From Prostheceraeus crozeri (taxonomy: Eukaryota > Platyhelminthes > Polycladida > Euryleptidae), in contig CAJQUW010007057.1 of NCBI GenBank assembly GCA_907163375.1, forward strand, positions 1 through 64,000: a DNA stretch of 64,000 nucleotides, in the 5' to 3' direction. The notes beneath the pieces are model-generated. The model saw only the letters and a list, made by a program, of their open reading frames with translations. It was not told the DNA's origin and ran no database searches. Positions 1 through 9,534 of the stretch are shown here, in pieces (within the stretch, counting starts at the first letter, position 1; each line of letters begins with the position of its first letter). A program made the translations under genes and the position numbers.

Positions 1-22
1 GATAACTATATCATGAATTTTT

Positions 23-747
23 TTAATCAATAATAATTGTAATGAAGCCATAATCTTTTGACCAAGCATTGTTACACGATTGTTTAAATTCATCTTTATT
101 TCTTACACATAAATCTCTTAACAAATCACTTAATTTTCTTGCATTTATTTCAAATAGTATAAATATATTTGCATTCTTTCTAATAACACTTCCGTCTAAT
201 GAATACATACTTTGTGTTAAATAAAAAACACTACAGTTATTATGTCTACCTCTTGTGAAATAATTTCTCTGAACTGACTGATTTCTATCATTAACACAAT
301 CATCAAAAATTACACAATGTTTCATTGTTTTATCTAGTTTACTAGGATCTTACATATTACCACTATCATCTATTAATTGTATCTTTATATGCTTATCTTT
401 ATTGGATTCTACTAACTGATTATTTTTTACTGCTTCTTCACACCACGAACTTATTTCTTCTTCATATTCAGAATTTTTATATTCTTTGAATAATGAAGCA
501 GTTGCTGTTTTTTTAAGATTATTTTCTAATCCATATTTTAAAAATTGATAGACGGGTTGTTCTGCTGTTGTTGTATAAATTATAAGATTGTTATAATCCA
601 AAAAATTTGGAGTCGTTAAAATTTTAAATAATAAATACGTTTTTCCACAACCCGATCTTCCGCAAATAACTGACAAAACTTTATTAGATAAATTTGGATG
701 ATGATTAAATCTAAGTTTTTTTTATTTAATGGGGGTAGTTTACTCAT
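23..747 (-). pseudogene. A32/FtsK-HerA-type viral DNA-packaging ATPase, broken
   Basis: Proteins of this family are pumps that drive DNA into capsids of Polinton-like, adinto- and larger nucleocytoplasmic DNA viruses. A Walker A loop (GRSGCGKT, codons near 635-660) and a downstream Walker B strand (CVIFDD, near 305-325) are visible, followed by an RGRH-type segment and an aromatic C-terminus ending in TAA at 23-25. The likely start is the ATG at 745-747. Two lesions are seen: a frame change in a T8 homopolymer at 716-723, and an in-frame TAA at 350-352 between Walker A and B. Both halves keep the same frame, so the second lesion is a point nonsense change, not an indel. The length (about 240 codons) fits the family. 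It lies at the end of a colinear viral gene block. Family call fairly firm; exact virus lineage inferred. Confidence 0.75.
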
Positions 748-832
748 TTTTAATAAAAAAAATTATTTTTATTTTATTTTTATTTTAAAAGAAGAAGAAG
801 AAAATTAAACTTCTCTAGCTTCGCGTGGGAGT

Positions 833-1620
833 TTATACCTCCCGAACCAAAAGATCTATCATAATCTCTTCACCTCCAAAATTTATTTCTTGTCCTTTCT
901 CATCAGTGATTCTAATGTAAATGTTGTTAATAGTTTTTCTTTAATAGGAAAATATATTAATGTTTGTGGAATTACATTTAATCTATAACCAATGGGTACA
1001 GTAAAAGCTGGAAAACTGAATATTAAATTTGACAATTTACCATTTATATATCCTCCTTCAATAATGTCACAATGTACAACAATTGAATTTATTTCAGTTA
1101 TTTTTGGAAGCTTCTCACCTAAATGATAACCTTGACTATTGGTTTGTTTATTAAATCCTATTAGCTTTGACAATGATCTATCATGATTAAAATCAACTTG
1201 ATGATTTTCGTCTAAAGTAAGAGAAAATTTATTAACTGCCGGTTCAACTGCAAAATGTAATTGTTTCTTATCTTTAAATGGTATACCTAAATCTCTCTTA
1301 ATTTCATTTGATATTGATTCAATTTCATAAGAACCAGGAATAAAAGTTAGTATTTTCCACGTTTTACCTTTATCAGTAGAATATCTAAATTGATCATTCA
1401 CATCTTTGATAACGTTTTGAATAGTGTTAAATGTGGAGAAACTAGTCAATGCAATTTAATAATTTTTATTTTGTTCCAAATGTAGAATGGGTTCTAAATT
1501 ACAAGTGTGTGATGAAGTAGTTGTTATAATTTTTAACGTCGTACTAAATTTTGATGAACCCAAAATCTCTGTTAGATTATCTAAATGATTATTAATTTTG
1601 TCTAAATCTGCTGAACACAT
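833..1620 (-). pseudogene. Putative capsid-type protein of a Polinton-like/adintovirus-like element, broken
   Basis: Not an enzyme by any motif I can see. It has the beta-strand-rich layout (KILTFIPGSYEIESI, VVHCDIIEGGYING, FSFPAFTVPIGYRL) of a protein I recall as conserved beside the packaging ATPase in invertebrate Polinton-like elements, where a minor capsid or penton role is suspected; that role is inference. The gene is in three pieces. An N-terminal piece of 54 codons (1456-1620) ends in an in-frame TAA. The central frame continues without change to about 945. The C-terminal segment then continues in a shifted frame to a TAA at 833-835; the shift falls in an A-rich run near 940-948. The apparent 883-885 stop belongs to the wrong frame. 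Same strand and close spacing to the ATPase suggest one former viral gene block. Confidence 0.5.
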
Positions 1621-1662
1621 ATTTTAGTTAAAATTTTGAATAAATATTTTTTTATAAAAAAA

Positions 1663-2475
1663 TTAAAAACAACAACATGTTTCAGCTATACTTTTATAAT
1701 CCTCTTCATTTAGAATCTTCTTTTCTAACAGTCTTTTCAATATAGCATGAATTTCATTGAAACTAGAATTATGTCCTTCTTTTATTGCAGATATTAAAAT
1801 ATTTAATCTATTTAGTAATTCTTGTGGATCATCTGGTAAAAATACAGTTGTTTCTGTTTTAAAACCTTTTCCTACTTTAACTCCCGTTGATAATTAATTT
1901 TCTAATTGTTTATAACGTCTAAGAGATTTTGCTGCACCAACTCTATCTAACATGGCTTTATATTTTATGAGATCTTCTACAGCATAATTATTTAAATCTG
2001 CTCCTCTTAAAAGATCAACAAAATTTCTATCTAAACTAAAAGGAGATTTATCTGGTGAAAAAATTAAACCTCGAAAAGGTTGTGGAAATATTTCTTTTGG
2101 TCCGAGATAAAATCTAGGTATTGTTTTTCCATCTATAAATGAAATAGAATGTTCAAATTGCATAGATTTTGGTAATTTCTTATTAATGTTTGATTCTAGT
2201 AATCCATAGTCATCTAATATAGTTTTGCGTTCTGGATCTGTTATATCAATTTGTTTTTCATTAAATTCTTTTTCAAGAGTTTTAAATGGTTCCATAGTTT
2301 TTTCAAAATCAGTTTTTACTTGCTCGGTTTGCTGCATTTTTTCAAACATATCAGATTGAATACCAGCTTTTATCCTTCTATGTTGAAGATGATTTTCTTT
2401 CATAATATTATTTTGTTTTATTAACTCTTCTGATTGTTTAATTCTTTTTTGATTATCAGCTTTAATTTTATCCAT
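1663..2475 (-). pseudogene. Conserved viral core-type protein with coiled N-terminus, broken by one stop
   Basis: A charged, probably coiled N-terminal third (KIKADNQKRIKQSEELIKQN onward) is followed by a compact C-terminal half. I chose the ATG at 2473-2475 because the 22 codons upstream of it look non-coding. The frame is cut by TAA at 1894-1896. The same frame then stays open for 76 more codons, containing DDPQELLNRLNILI and ending in a cysteine-rich tail, to a TAA at 1663-1665. That C-terminal pattern resembles a protein I associate with the same family of invertebrate integrated viruses; no function is assigned to it. Colinear with its neighbours on the minus strand. Exact family uncertain. 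Confidence 0.5.
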
Positions 2476-2597
2476 TTTTAAAATATAATATTTGAATTTT
2501 TTGGTAACATTGGAATACAACAAAAACATTTTACTGAACAAATTATTTTTTTTATTGCTTTGTTGTCTAACATCTTTTCGCTTAAAGTTTTCTCGTT

Positions 2598-3395
2598 TTA
2601 GGTTTTGTTTAATAAAGTTTTTAGTTCTTCTGAAAAAAATTTATCATTTTCTTCATTAGAAATTTTACCATCACTAAAAGTTTTACCATCACTACAATTT
2701 TTATCATCAACTTTTTCGGACTTTAAATGAAATGATATTTTATTAGCTTCATTAGCTATTTGATCAAATTTTTCAATCTCATCTAACGTAATAACATTAT
2801 CATCACAAACTCTTTGAAAGTAGTAATGTAATTTGTCATAGACTTCTTTAATATGTAAATGCTTAGTTTTTAATGATTTTCGTTTCTTAGTTATTAAAGA
2901 TTTATCTAACATTGTAACAAGTGAAGTTGCAAAAACACCCGTACCTGCTAAACCTGTAGCAACTACTGGAATTACTAAAACACCTGAAGATATAACAATT
3001 GTTAAAGCACCTAAACTTATTGTTAAGAATATGCCAATTCCTTGTGTTACATTCTTAGCATTGGACCATCTCTTTCTTAATGTTTTGTAATGCTCTAATC
3101 TTAATAATAATTGAGATTCCTTATCTTTCATATACCTAACTCTATCTTTATGTTTTTCTTTATTCATTTCATATGATAACGAAAGATATATTCTTGGAGT
3201 TTCTTCCACTTTTATTCCTTCCATTTTCGTCCCCGTCGAAGTTCCTTCCATTTCTGAGGCTTCTTCCATTTTCGTCGTCGCCGTTGCGGTCGTCGCCGTC
3301 CCCGTTGAGGTTTCCATTTTTAAAGAAATATTTTGAATACAATCTTCTGGTATATTAAGTCTACGTGATATTTTTTGGGCTACCGAAATTTTCAT
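2598..3395 (-). CDS. Hydrophobic membrane protein of the integrated viral block
   Basis: This 265-codon frame is intact. The first 30 residues precede a low-complexity Thr/Glu/Met stretch (about 28-65). A charged helical section (75-110) follows, then a long hydrophobic glycine-rich segment (about 118-162: GIGIFLTISLGALTIVISSG, then VLVIPVVATGLAGTGVF), enough for two membrane passes, then a basic KKRKSLKTK stop-transfer and a helical, acidic tail. Such hydrophobic proteins accompany the capsid/ATPase genes in related elements; a virion membrane or penetration role is only a guess. Odd point: the N-terminal codons lie inside the same degenerate repeat that fills 3360-3600 upstream, so the start may have been captured from, or be part of, that repeat. 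Confidence 0.5.
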   Translation of the reverse strand: MKISVAQKISRRLNIPEDCIQNISLKMETSTGTATTATATTKMEEASEMEGTSTGTKMEGIKVEETPRIYLSLSYEMNKEKHKDRVRYMKDKESQLLLRLEHYKTLRKRWSNAKNVTQGIGIFLTISLGALTIVISSGVLVIPVVATGLAGTGVFATSLVTMLDKSLITKKRKSLKTKHLHIKEVYDKLHYYFQRVCDDNVITLDEIEKFDQIANEANKISFHLKSEKVDDKNCSDGKTFSDGKISNEENDKFFSEELKTLLNKT

Positions 3396-3600
3396 CTGCC
3401 TAAACTTGCGACCTTCGGCTACGTAATATTTTGAGACAACTTAAATTTTCGATTACGTGATATTTTAAGACCGCCTAAATTTTCGTCCACGTGATATTTT
3501 GAGGCCGCCTAAATTTTTGAAATTTTAATTTTTTTGAAAATTTGTCACTACCTAAATTTTCGGCCTTCGGCCTTCGCCCACGTGAAATTTGAAGTCTACC
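3360..3600. repeat. Degenerate 35-bp repeat array with CACGTG/ACGTGATATT cores
   Basis: The core ACGTGATATTTT (or close variants) recurs at 3363, 3421, 3455, 3490 and 3580, usually followed by CCGCCTAAATTTTCG. The closest copies are 34-35 bp apart; the others are stretched by insertions. The array lies just upstream of the 2598-3395 gene and runs into its first codons. It could be a promoter/enhancer cluster or the terminal repeat of the viral element. Confidence 0.6.
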
Positions 3601-3651
3601 TAAATTTTTGAAATTTTGATTTTTTGAAAATTTTTGAAAAAAAACCGCAAA

Positions 3652-3727
3652 AGTGTGACATCCGGCGCAAGCGAAGCGAAGCGAAGAAAAGCGAAGCGAA
3701 GCGAAGCGTCGCGCCGGATGTCACACT
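3652..3727. repeat. 17-bp-stem hairpin with GCGAA-repeat loop
   Basis: Positions 3652-3668 (AGTGTGACATCCGGCGC) and 3711-3727 are exact reverse complements. The 42-nt loop is an all-but-pure GCGAA repeat. The hairpin sits between the viral block and a PLE, so it may mark an element end or a transcription stop; the sequence alone cannot decide. Confidence 0.8.
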
Positions 3728-3812
3728 ATATACTACTGGTACTGAAATACGTATAAAGGCAAGTCTACTCAACTGAAGACGGTAAGGGAAATAAATTGAT
3801 ACTTATAAACGA

Positions 3813-5087
3813 TTATATTTTTATCTTAATTATCTTAAGGACAGCCCCCGACCAATCCTGGAAGTCAGAATTCTTAAGGGCGTATTTTCTGCAAGACTTT
3901 TCAATAAAAGCAACTAATGCATTTTTAACACTGACTCTAACAAAATCCCAAGACATGTGAATAGGCTCTCTATAATTGGTGCCCTTAGCCATCAAATCCC
4001 TAAGTATAGGGTTGGATGTAATATTCAAGTCACCAGTAACCACGTGTAAAGCGGGCTTGTAGCAGAAGATAGAAACAGAACAAAGACAAGGCTTGCTAAT
4101 AAATTCTCTGATTTCATCAATAGAAGCATTCTTCAAGATCTGGTTGTAATTGAAGAGCTTCCGACCAATAGGGGTGGTGTATTTGAAGAAAACCAGTAGT
4201 GGACATTTACAACGAATTGGATTAGGCAACATACTGTCAACATGCGAATCAGCGAAAATGGAAGAAACTTTTAAGAGATCTACTTCTTTGCACTCAAAAG
4301 GGATAATAATAACTTCCCTGTCGACCTTATCAACGGAATCTTCGACTTTTAAGAATCTCGAACAGAAGGATTCGACCAGATACGAGCAGGTACCCGGCTT
4401 GCTAAGAGTAAAAGCAAGAAGTTGTTTCAGTGTGGTACGACTAAGAGATTTCAAAGTGATGTAAAATTCGTAAAACATGTTGGAAAAACAAAGGCTATTA
4501 ATTTTATCGTAGAGAGACTCCAAGCATTTAGTCAAGACATTTCTCTTATTACTGTGAATCCCATGCCCTCTAGGTCTTCTAAGGACCGGCGAAGAGAAGT
4601 ACTGCTTATGTAAGGAACCTTTGGAGACACAACCAAAACCTTGAATTCTATCGTTCAAGCCAAGTGGGAAGATTGTACATAGTGTTTTAATCCAAAAATC
4701 CTCCTTCTTCAGAAGCTCCCTATCCCTAAGGTCAGAATTATCAGAGAAGTTGGAATCTACATGGTCTATAATTTGCAATTTAATGTTGCAAAAATTATGA
4801 CCATCTTGCCTAAAGTGTTCATAAAGGAAAGTAGTGGGTTTTGAGAATGCATGGTGACGGTGACCATTCAACCTTGCATTTAGAGATTGGGTGGTTTTGC
4901 CAACATATTGGAACCCGCATTCGCTGCAAGAAATGAGATAGGTTACAAAGCTGGATTTGCAATCGAAAGAACCATTTAATTCTATGAGAAAAGCTTTTCT
5001 AGTGGTGTTTGATACGATATTGATTGATTTTTCGATTAGTGATTGCTTGACTTTTGGGCAATTTGTATTATTGTGCGGCAAAACCAT
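3813..5087 (-). CDS. Naiad-type Penelope-like element, N-terminal GIY-YIG ORF (3'-truncated)
   Basis: A 424-codon frame begins with a GIY-YIG nuclease domain (residues about 45-148): TYLIS for the first strand, YVGKT (61-65), the arginine in NARLNGHRHH, KKEDFWIK carrying the metal-binding Glu, and LGLND. In most PLEs this nuclease lies C-terminal to the reverse transcriptase; an N-terminal position is the mark of the Naiad/Chlamys clade. Residues 160-424 match the linker I associate with Naiad elements (VVTGDLNI, YREP, conserved Trp) that normally leads into RT. The RT is absent: sequence stops resembling the element just after the TAA at 3813. So this is a 5' piece, intact as far as it goes. 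ATG at 5085-5087 is supported by a second genomic copy of the same start region at 59733-59995. Confidence 0.7.
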   Translation of the reverse strand: MVLPHNNTNCPKVKQSLIEKSINIVSNTTRKAFLIELNGSFDCKSSFVTYLISCSECGFQYVGKTTQSLNARLNGHRHHAFSKPTTFLYEHFRQDGHNFCNIKLQIIDHVDSNFSDNSDLRDRELLKKEDFWIKTLCTIFPLGLNDRIQGFGCVSKGSLHKQYFSSPVLRRPRGHGIHSNKRNVLTKCLESLYDKINSLCFSNMFYEFYITLKSLSRTTLKQLLAFTLSKPGTCSYLVESFCSRFLKVEDSVDKVDREVIIIPFECKEVDLLKVSSIFADSHVDSMLPNPIRCKCPLLVFFKYTTPIGRKLFNYNQILKNASIDEIREFISKPCLCSVSIFCYKPALHVVTGDLNITSNPILRDLMAKGTNYREPIHMSWDFVRVSVKNALVAFIEKSCRKYALKNSDFQDWSGAVLKIIKIKI

Positions 5088-5283
5088 GATTTATTTTGAC
5101 ATAATTTAATTGATTACCTACCTTTTTTCCCAAATTTAAGCCATTATTCATTGCTATTCATTTTGTCGCTTTTTGTCAGATATTCTAGGTGTTCAGTGGC
5201 AATCATTCTACAAGAACTAACAATGATCGACAAAATAGATTTTGTAGGATAAATGTCAATTGTCAGTTAATGGTTTACAATGT
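5088..5283 (-). other. 5' UTR/leader of the Naiad PLE (repeated at 59733-59995)
   Basis: The sequence upstream of the ATG is closely matched, same strand, by 59733-59995, including the start codon and about 20 codons. This identifies it as element leader rather than host DNA. The match ends near 5283, which I take as the element's 5' boundary. Confidence 0.7.
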
Positions 5284-5424
5284 GATAGCAAGAATTCTGA
5301 TTTACATACAGTAGTCTTCACATGAAATGACAACAAGTTTATTGCGATAAGATGTCAGAATCTGCAGATATTTAGTGAAATGTTGTTTTGATAATTCGTC
5401 AATGGATTTGTTTTCAATTTTCCA

Positions 5425-6576
5425 TTACGAAATAGTACTATTACCTGCTGTAATCGTTACATCATTCACCTGTATCTTGTTTCGCTTTAGAGAATAGATG
5501 AATTGATGGAAAGTGTCACGAAATCCTTTGCTGCTTCCATAGTAAAGTAGGAAATTGATTGCGAATATTGTATAGAATGAGATAAACCCAAAATGCTTCA
5601 TAAGTATATATGCACCTTCATCATATTCAGCCAGTATCTTCTTTTGCAAAAAGAACATAGTAATTACGGGGCAAAAACATAGACATTGAAATATGCCAAC
5701 GGAAAACATCATTTTCACCGAATCCACCGCCTCTCTTGTCTGCTGGTCATCATGTTTTGTCAAAGTAAGTATTAAAGTAATACTTGACAAAATCATTTGA
5801 ACTATAAAAAGTAGGACTAACACGTTTGTATAACTTATATATAAACTGTGGATTGTCGAGACATAATTAATATCGTCGATTGGGTTGCAGACGCATCCAT
5901 CATATCGGAATAGACTGAAATAAAGCCTCCCAGGGACTTCAACACCAGCAATGATGATATAGGAAGAAATGATAATTGCCTTCTGATTAACAAACCGCAT
6001 TTTATGAGGCATGATAACAAGAGCAAATCTTTCCGTAACCATCCCAATAACTGAATACCAGCTACAATCGGTAAGTCCTTCTCCAACTGTATAATGAATG
6101 TTGCACGTGTAAAAGTTATTGCTAACAAATGACTTCGCATATTGCAATTGGTACCAAATAGCAAACATATTCATTGGCATTCCAATCAGGTCACAAATTC
6201 CAGCGACAGAAAAATAGATCCTTGTACTCATCCGCAATCCTTTAAATTTCTTTAGAACGATAACCGTGCAGATATTTGCTAAAGTTCCGAACACCATTAT
6301 TGCCATTGCAATAGCAGCTGCTGCTAATCTTATTTTGATATAGGGATTTTGATTCCATCTTGGAAAGTTAAGTGCATAGCGGTCTTTAATTATATTTTTG
6401 TCCCAAATATTTGAGTAGTTTTCTGCCTTGCAATTAGTATTACTATTCATGCTTCGGTAAAGTTTGGATATGATGATTTGAAAACATGTTTCAATCAGAA
6501 TAATGTCATAAATAGTTTCTGTACACGAATGAAATGTCATCAATTGTGATAACGCGCTACGATTGGAAAAACTCAT
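5425..6576 (-). CDS. Rhodopsin-class (class A) GPCR, orphan, single exon
   Basis: 383 codons with seven hydrophobic helices: TM1 about 82-108 (GTLANIC with the TM1 Asn), TM2 118-141 (AGICD with the TM2 Asp), TM3 162-187, TM4 198-217, TM5 245-272, TM6 286-311 and TM7 322-346. Cys158 and Cys228/230 can form the TM3-ECL2 disulfide. The DRY motif reads TERF (181-184) and NPxxY reads NFLLY (341-345); TM6 has FCP without the usual Trp. The tail is short (about 30 residues) and Ser/Thr-poor. Met43 is an equally good start and would place an NYS glycosylation site close to the N-terminus. Most similar in style to invertebrate peptide or chemosensory receptors; ligand not inferable. The only plausible host gene here, apparently intact, intronless, and flanked by repeats. 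Confidence 0.8.
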   Translation of the reverse strand: MSFSNRSALSQLMTFHSCTETIYDIILIETCFQIIISKLYRSMNSNTNCKAENYSNIWDKNIIKDRYALNFPRWNQNPYIKIRLAAAAIAMAIMVFGTLANICTVIVLKKFKGLRMSTRIYFSVAGICDLIGMPMNMFAIWYQLQYAKSFVSNNFYTCNIHYTVGEGLTDCSWYSVIGMVTERFALVIMPHKMRFVNQKAIIISSYIIIAGVEVPGRLYFSLFRYDGCVCNPIDDINYVSTIHSLYISYTNVLVLLFIVQMILSSITLILTLTKHDDQQTREAVDSVKMMFSVGIFQCLCFCPVITMFFLQKKILAEYDEGAYILMKHFGFISFYTIFAINFLLYYGSSKGFRDTFHQFIYSLKRNKIQVNDVTITAGNSTIS

Positions 6577-7083
6577 ATTGGGTACAATAATGTCTTTCCT
6601 TGTGTCATTCCTTCCACGTTTATCTTATCTCTCTGATAAGTGTGCACAGAAATGAGCAGATTGAATAGAAATGGTCCAACAATGGTAATACACGCAGCAC
6701 AATATTGTTATGCCATCAGTTTGTAGTCCATGGTGTAGACGAGCTCGCACCTTCTTCACTAGGCCACGCTGACGGTACAAAAGGAATCCGAGCTGAGGCA
6801 GTAGTCATCTCCAAGCGATATCAACAGCTCACTGTCCTATTATAATGGACAGCCTTTTCAGCAAACACATGAGAAAATATGATGTTTTTATAAGTCAACG
6901 TAATTGAGCACAGTATCAGTTGTGTTAGCTGGCGGTTTCACGATATTTTCTGCTATACTTTGTTTTAATGGAATTGATTTTTTCCATGAAGCAGCACCCA
7001 GTTGCATTTGTCCATTTTTTCAAAATGAACAAGTGAATCCTTTTTCATCTGATAGTATACATTCATCAACGGGAATTTCTGCA
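6577..7083. other. No gene recognised
   Basis: Upstream flank of the GPCR gene. Only short frames without family features. It may hold the receptor promoter, but I see no clear TATA or initiator worth calling. Confidence 0.4.
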
Positions 7084-7300
7084 CTCTCTGAGACCTGAGA
7101 GGGTTCCAGTGGACCACCTTGGCCTACCTACCACATTTCTACTGATTCAATTCAGATGAAATAGCACACACAGATTCAATGTCAAAAATGATGATTTTAC
7201 CTGGGCATGAGCGGTTGATATATCCTCACCTCAAAAAGTGAAATAGAAAAATATTTCTATTTGGCTCCGATATCGATTGAACCCCTTCAGGTCTCTGAGG
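7084..7300. repeat. MITE-like inverted repeat, about 217 bp
   Basis: CTCTGAGACCTGAGAGGGTTCC near 7085 is imperfectly mirrored by GAACCCCTTCAGGTCTCTGAG at 7279-7299. The internal GCATGAGCGGTTGATAT (near 7206) recurs at 52826, followed there by a related end (CCTCAGGGCTCTAAGGGTT). Two dispersed copies with inverted ends suggest a small non-autonomous DNA element. Confidence 0.5.
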
Positions 7301-9137
7301 ATCAAAATCTAAAGAGAATGAGAACGATTAAGTCAATAAAAGACACCGAAGCTCTTAACAAGCCAAGATCAAACACGCCAAATTGTGCGACGTTTCAGTG
7401 ACTCCCATCAACCTGATCATGCAGAAGAGAAACACAGACAATGTCAAGTTTTACAGAGAAGTTTGCGAACGTATTTCATTGGCCGGCTATATTTTATATA
7501 ATGATCGGAAGGACCAACATCATCGAGAAAAGTTTTGCACAATGATCTGAATTCTTCGAAGCTGAAGGAATCGAGGCGATCAGAGCATTTTGAAGGAATT
7601 CATAACAATCCGCAGGCGACACACGACCATTTTTCCTATCTCTGTAAGGGATTAAGTAAGGGATTAATCATTTCTAGTTAGTTCTTGGATGTGGCTTCAT
7701 TTTGAATCTTTTTGCATTTCTAGCAAAGTGACACCCTTAAACAATCTAATTCTGTGGTCTAAAGTGTGGTCTAGTCGAATAACATGCTGTTTATACTAAT
7801 GAGATGCTGGTTTATGATTGACATTTCATCAATTAAAAGATTGTGCATATTTCTCTTGGAACACTTTTCAAACCTCGACAGTCTAGGCTGTTGTTGACTT
7901 CTGTTCCCAGTTGATATGTCTGTTGTTTGTGATATCTGTTATAAGTCGCAATGATGCGAAGCCATAGCTCGTCTCGCCTCGAGCAGTCACGTCTAATTTG
8001 AAAATGATCAATTACATTAATGTGAAGACTACTAAAAAATACCAGTACCTGCAGTAAAACACAACAAATATTGTAACTATGCAATAGCTGCATGCAATTT
8101 TGATAACTGCTATAAGGCCTACTGATAAATGACTGTTTTGATCAATGCCGCGTGAAAATGTTTGAAAATCTGTGCCGCAGAGTCATCGAGGACTGATTTC
8201 GACCAACAGAATGATTTAATTGCATTACATAGATATCATTTGATGCAACACAATAGTTGTCCGTCTCATGCATATTCGAATGTATATCTTCACCCGCCTG
8301 TGCCATGAAGAAGATTCTCTCTACTCGTACCCGCCCGCAACGGTATTCCAGCATTACGGCGTCACGTTTCCAGAAATTATCCCCTTTGTGATCAAGTCAC
8401 CAGACATTGCTTCTTAAATTGCTGTTGATGTTGCAATAGGGATAGTGTCTACTAGTGCGCATGCAAAATTTCAGGTCTAAATTCACTTTATTTCGGCTTT
8501 GAAATAAAAAAGTGCTAAAAAAATCGAACTAAATTTCATTCTTGAAGTTCTTCCTCGAAAATACCTTCGTGAAGTTGTAAATGACTATTGAATTTTCAAT
8601 TTCTTCCTCCTCGACTTTTTCGAGCATTTCATGAAGCTTCATCTCTCACAGCCTGTGTTTTTGGCCACTCTCGGAGTTCTCAATCTCTTAGCTATGTCAC
8701 GTTTCGAATGAACCGTCGCAAGATGCAAGTTGAAACTATTAACCAATTTCTATTGCCTGTTCCACACTGTTTTGTTTACATACAAGCAGTTAATCAGTGT
8801 TATGGGGTGAAGCAAGCCAAATTCAAATAATAGATAGCCTGCTCAGCGATAGGCAGCACAGCTGAAATTTCAATTAAGGTAATTTTGACATTGCACTTTT
8901 TATTAGTCTCAACTCATCATACCAACAGTGCACTGGATGGAATTTCAGTAAAAAAGGAATTGAATAATGAATTATGGTCCGATGTTGCCATTTCCGAATC
9001 ATTTGACTTATTCATTCATGCATGCAACAAGAGCACTCATGCCCGCCCATGATTCATTCTTTTCTCGATTCATAGTTATTTATGCGATTTCTTGAAGACA
9101 AAGTAGTCATTAGTCAATAGTCATAGCTTAGTCATGC
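7301..9137. other. No gene recognised; one dispersed repeat fragment
   Basis: Short open frames here lack domains. About 7530-7600 (GAAGGAATCGAGGCGATC and flanks) resembles 35262-35325, so it is repeat-derived. Nothing else is supported. Confidence 0.4.
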
Positions 9138-9534
9138 CGAGCGTGTCATATATGATACATTGACAGGCTTAGGGTCCTGATGAATAAACAAATGTTTGGA
9201 ATTTAATATTCTTTGACACAGATGATACATATGATATTTTCTTTTTCTTTTCTTGTGTTGCTTTGTGATTTTGCTTCATAAAATATAAACAAAGTTGATG
9301 TATATAAAGAAATCTGCAACTTATGCAGATTCGAAGACAATTCAACTGATTGCTGGTTGCGTCATTTACAAAACCTAGAGGCATTTCTGGCTGAAAATGT
9401 ATATACGATGCGTTTGAACATGATCTAAAGAGCAACCTGGATTGCATTTTTACAATGAATACATTTTACTTGAAGCATTATACAGTAGACAAAATAATAC
9501 GAGGATGACAAGTGCATCATATGTGATACGCTCG
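9138..9534. mobile_element. MITE-like element with about 21-bp inverted ends
   Basis: CGAGCGTGTCATATATGATAC (9138) pairs as an inverted repeat with GCATCATATGTGATACGCTCG (9514-9534), with two or three mismatches. A TTAA follows closely on the right (9545), but I could not find its partner on the left, so a piggyBac-type origin is only possible. No coding content. Confidence 0.5.

Noticed and set aside
23-1896. Alternative genetic code in the viral block, with TAA read as sense
   Set aside because: Three in-frame TAA interruptions are tempting, but frameshifts also occur in two of the genes and other frames end normally at TAA; decay is simpler.
3173-3358. Plus-strand 61-codon frame rich in Pro/Ser/Leu
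   Set aside because: Shadow of the low-complexity part of the membrane-protein gene on the other strand.
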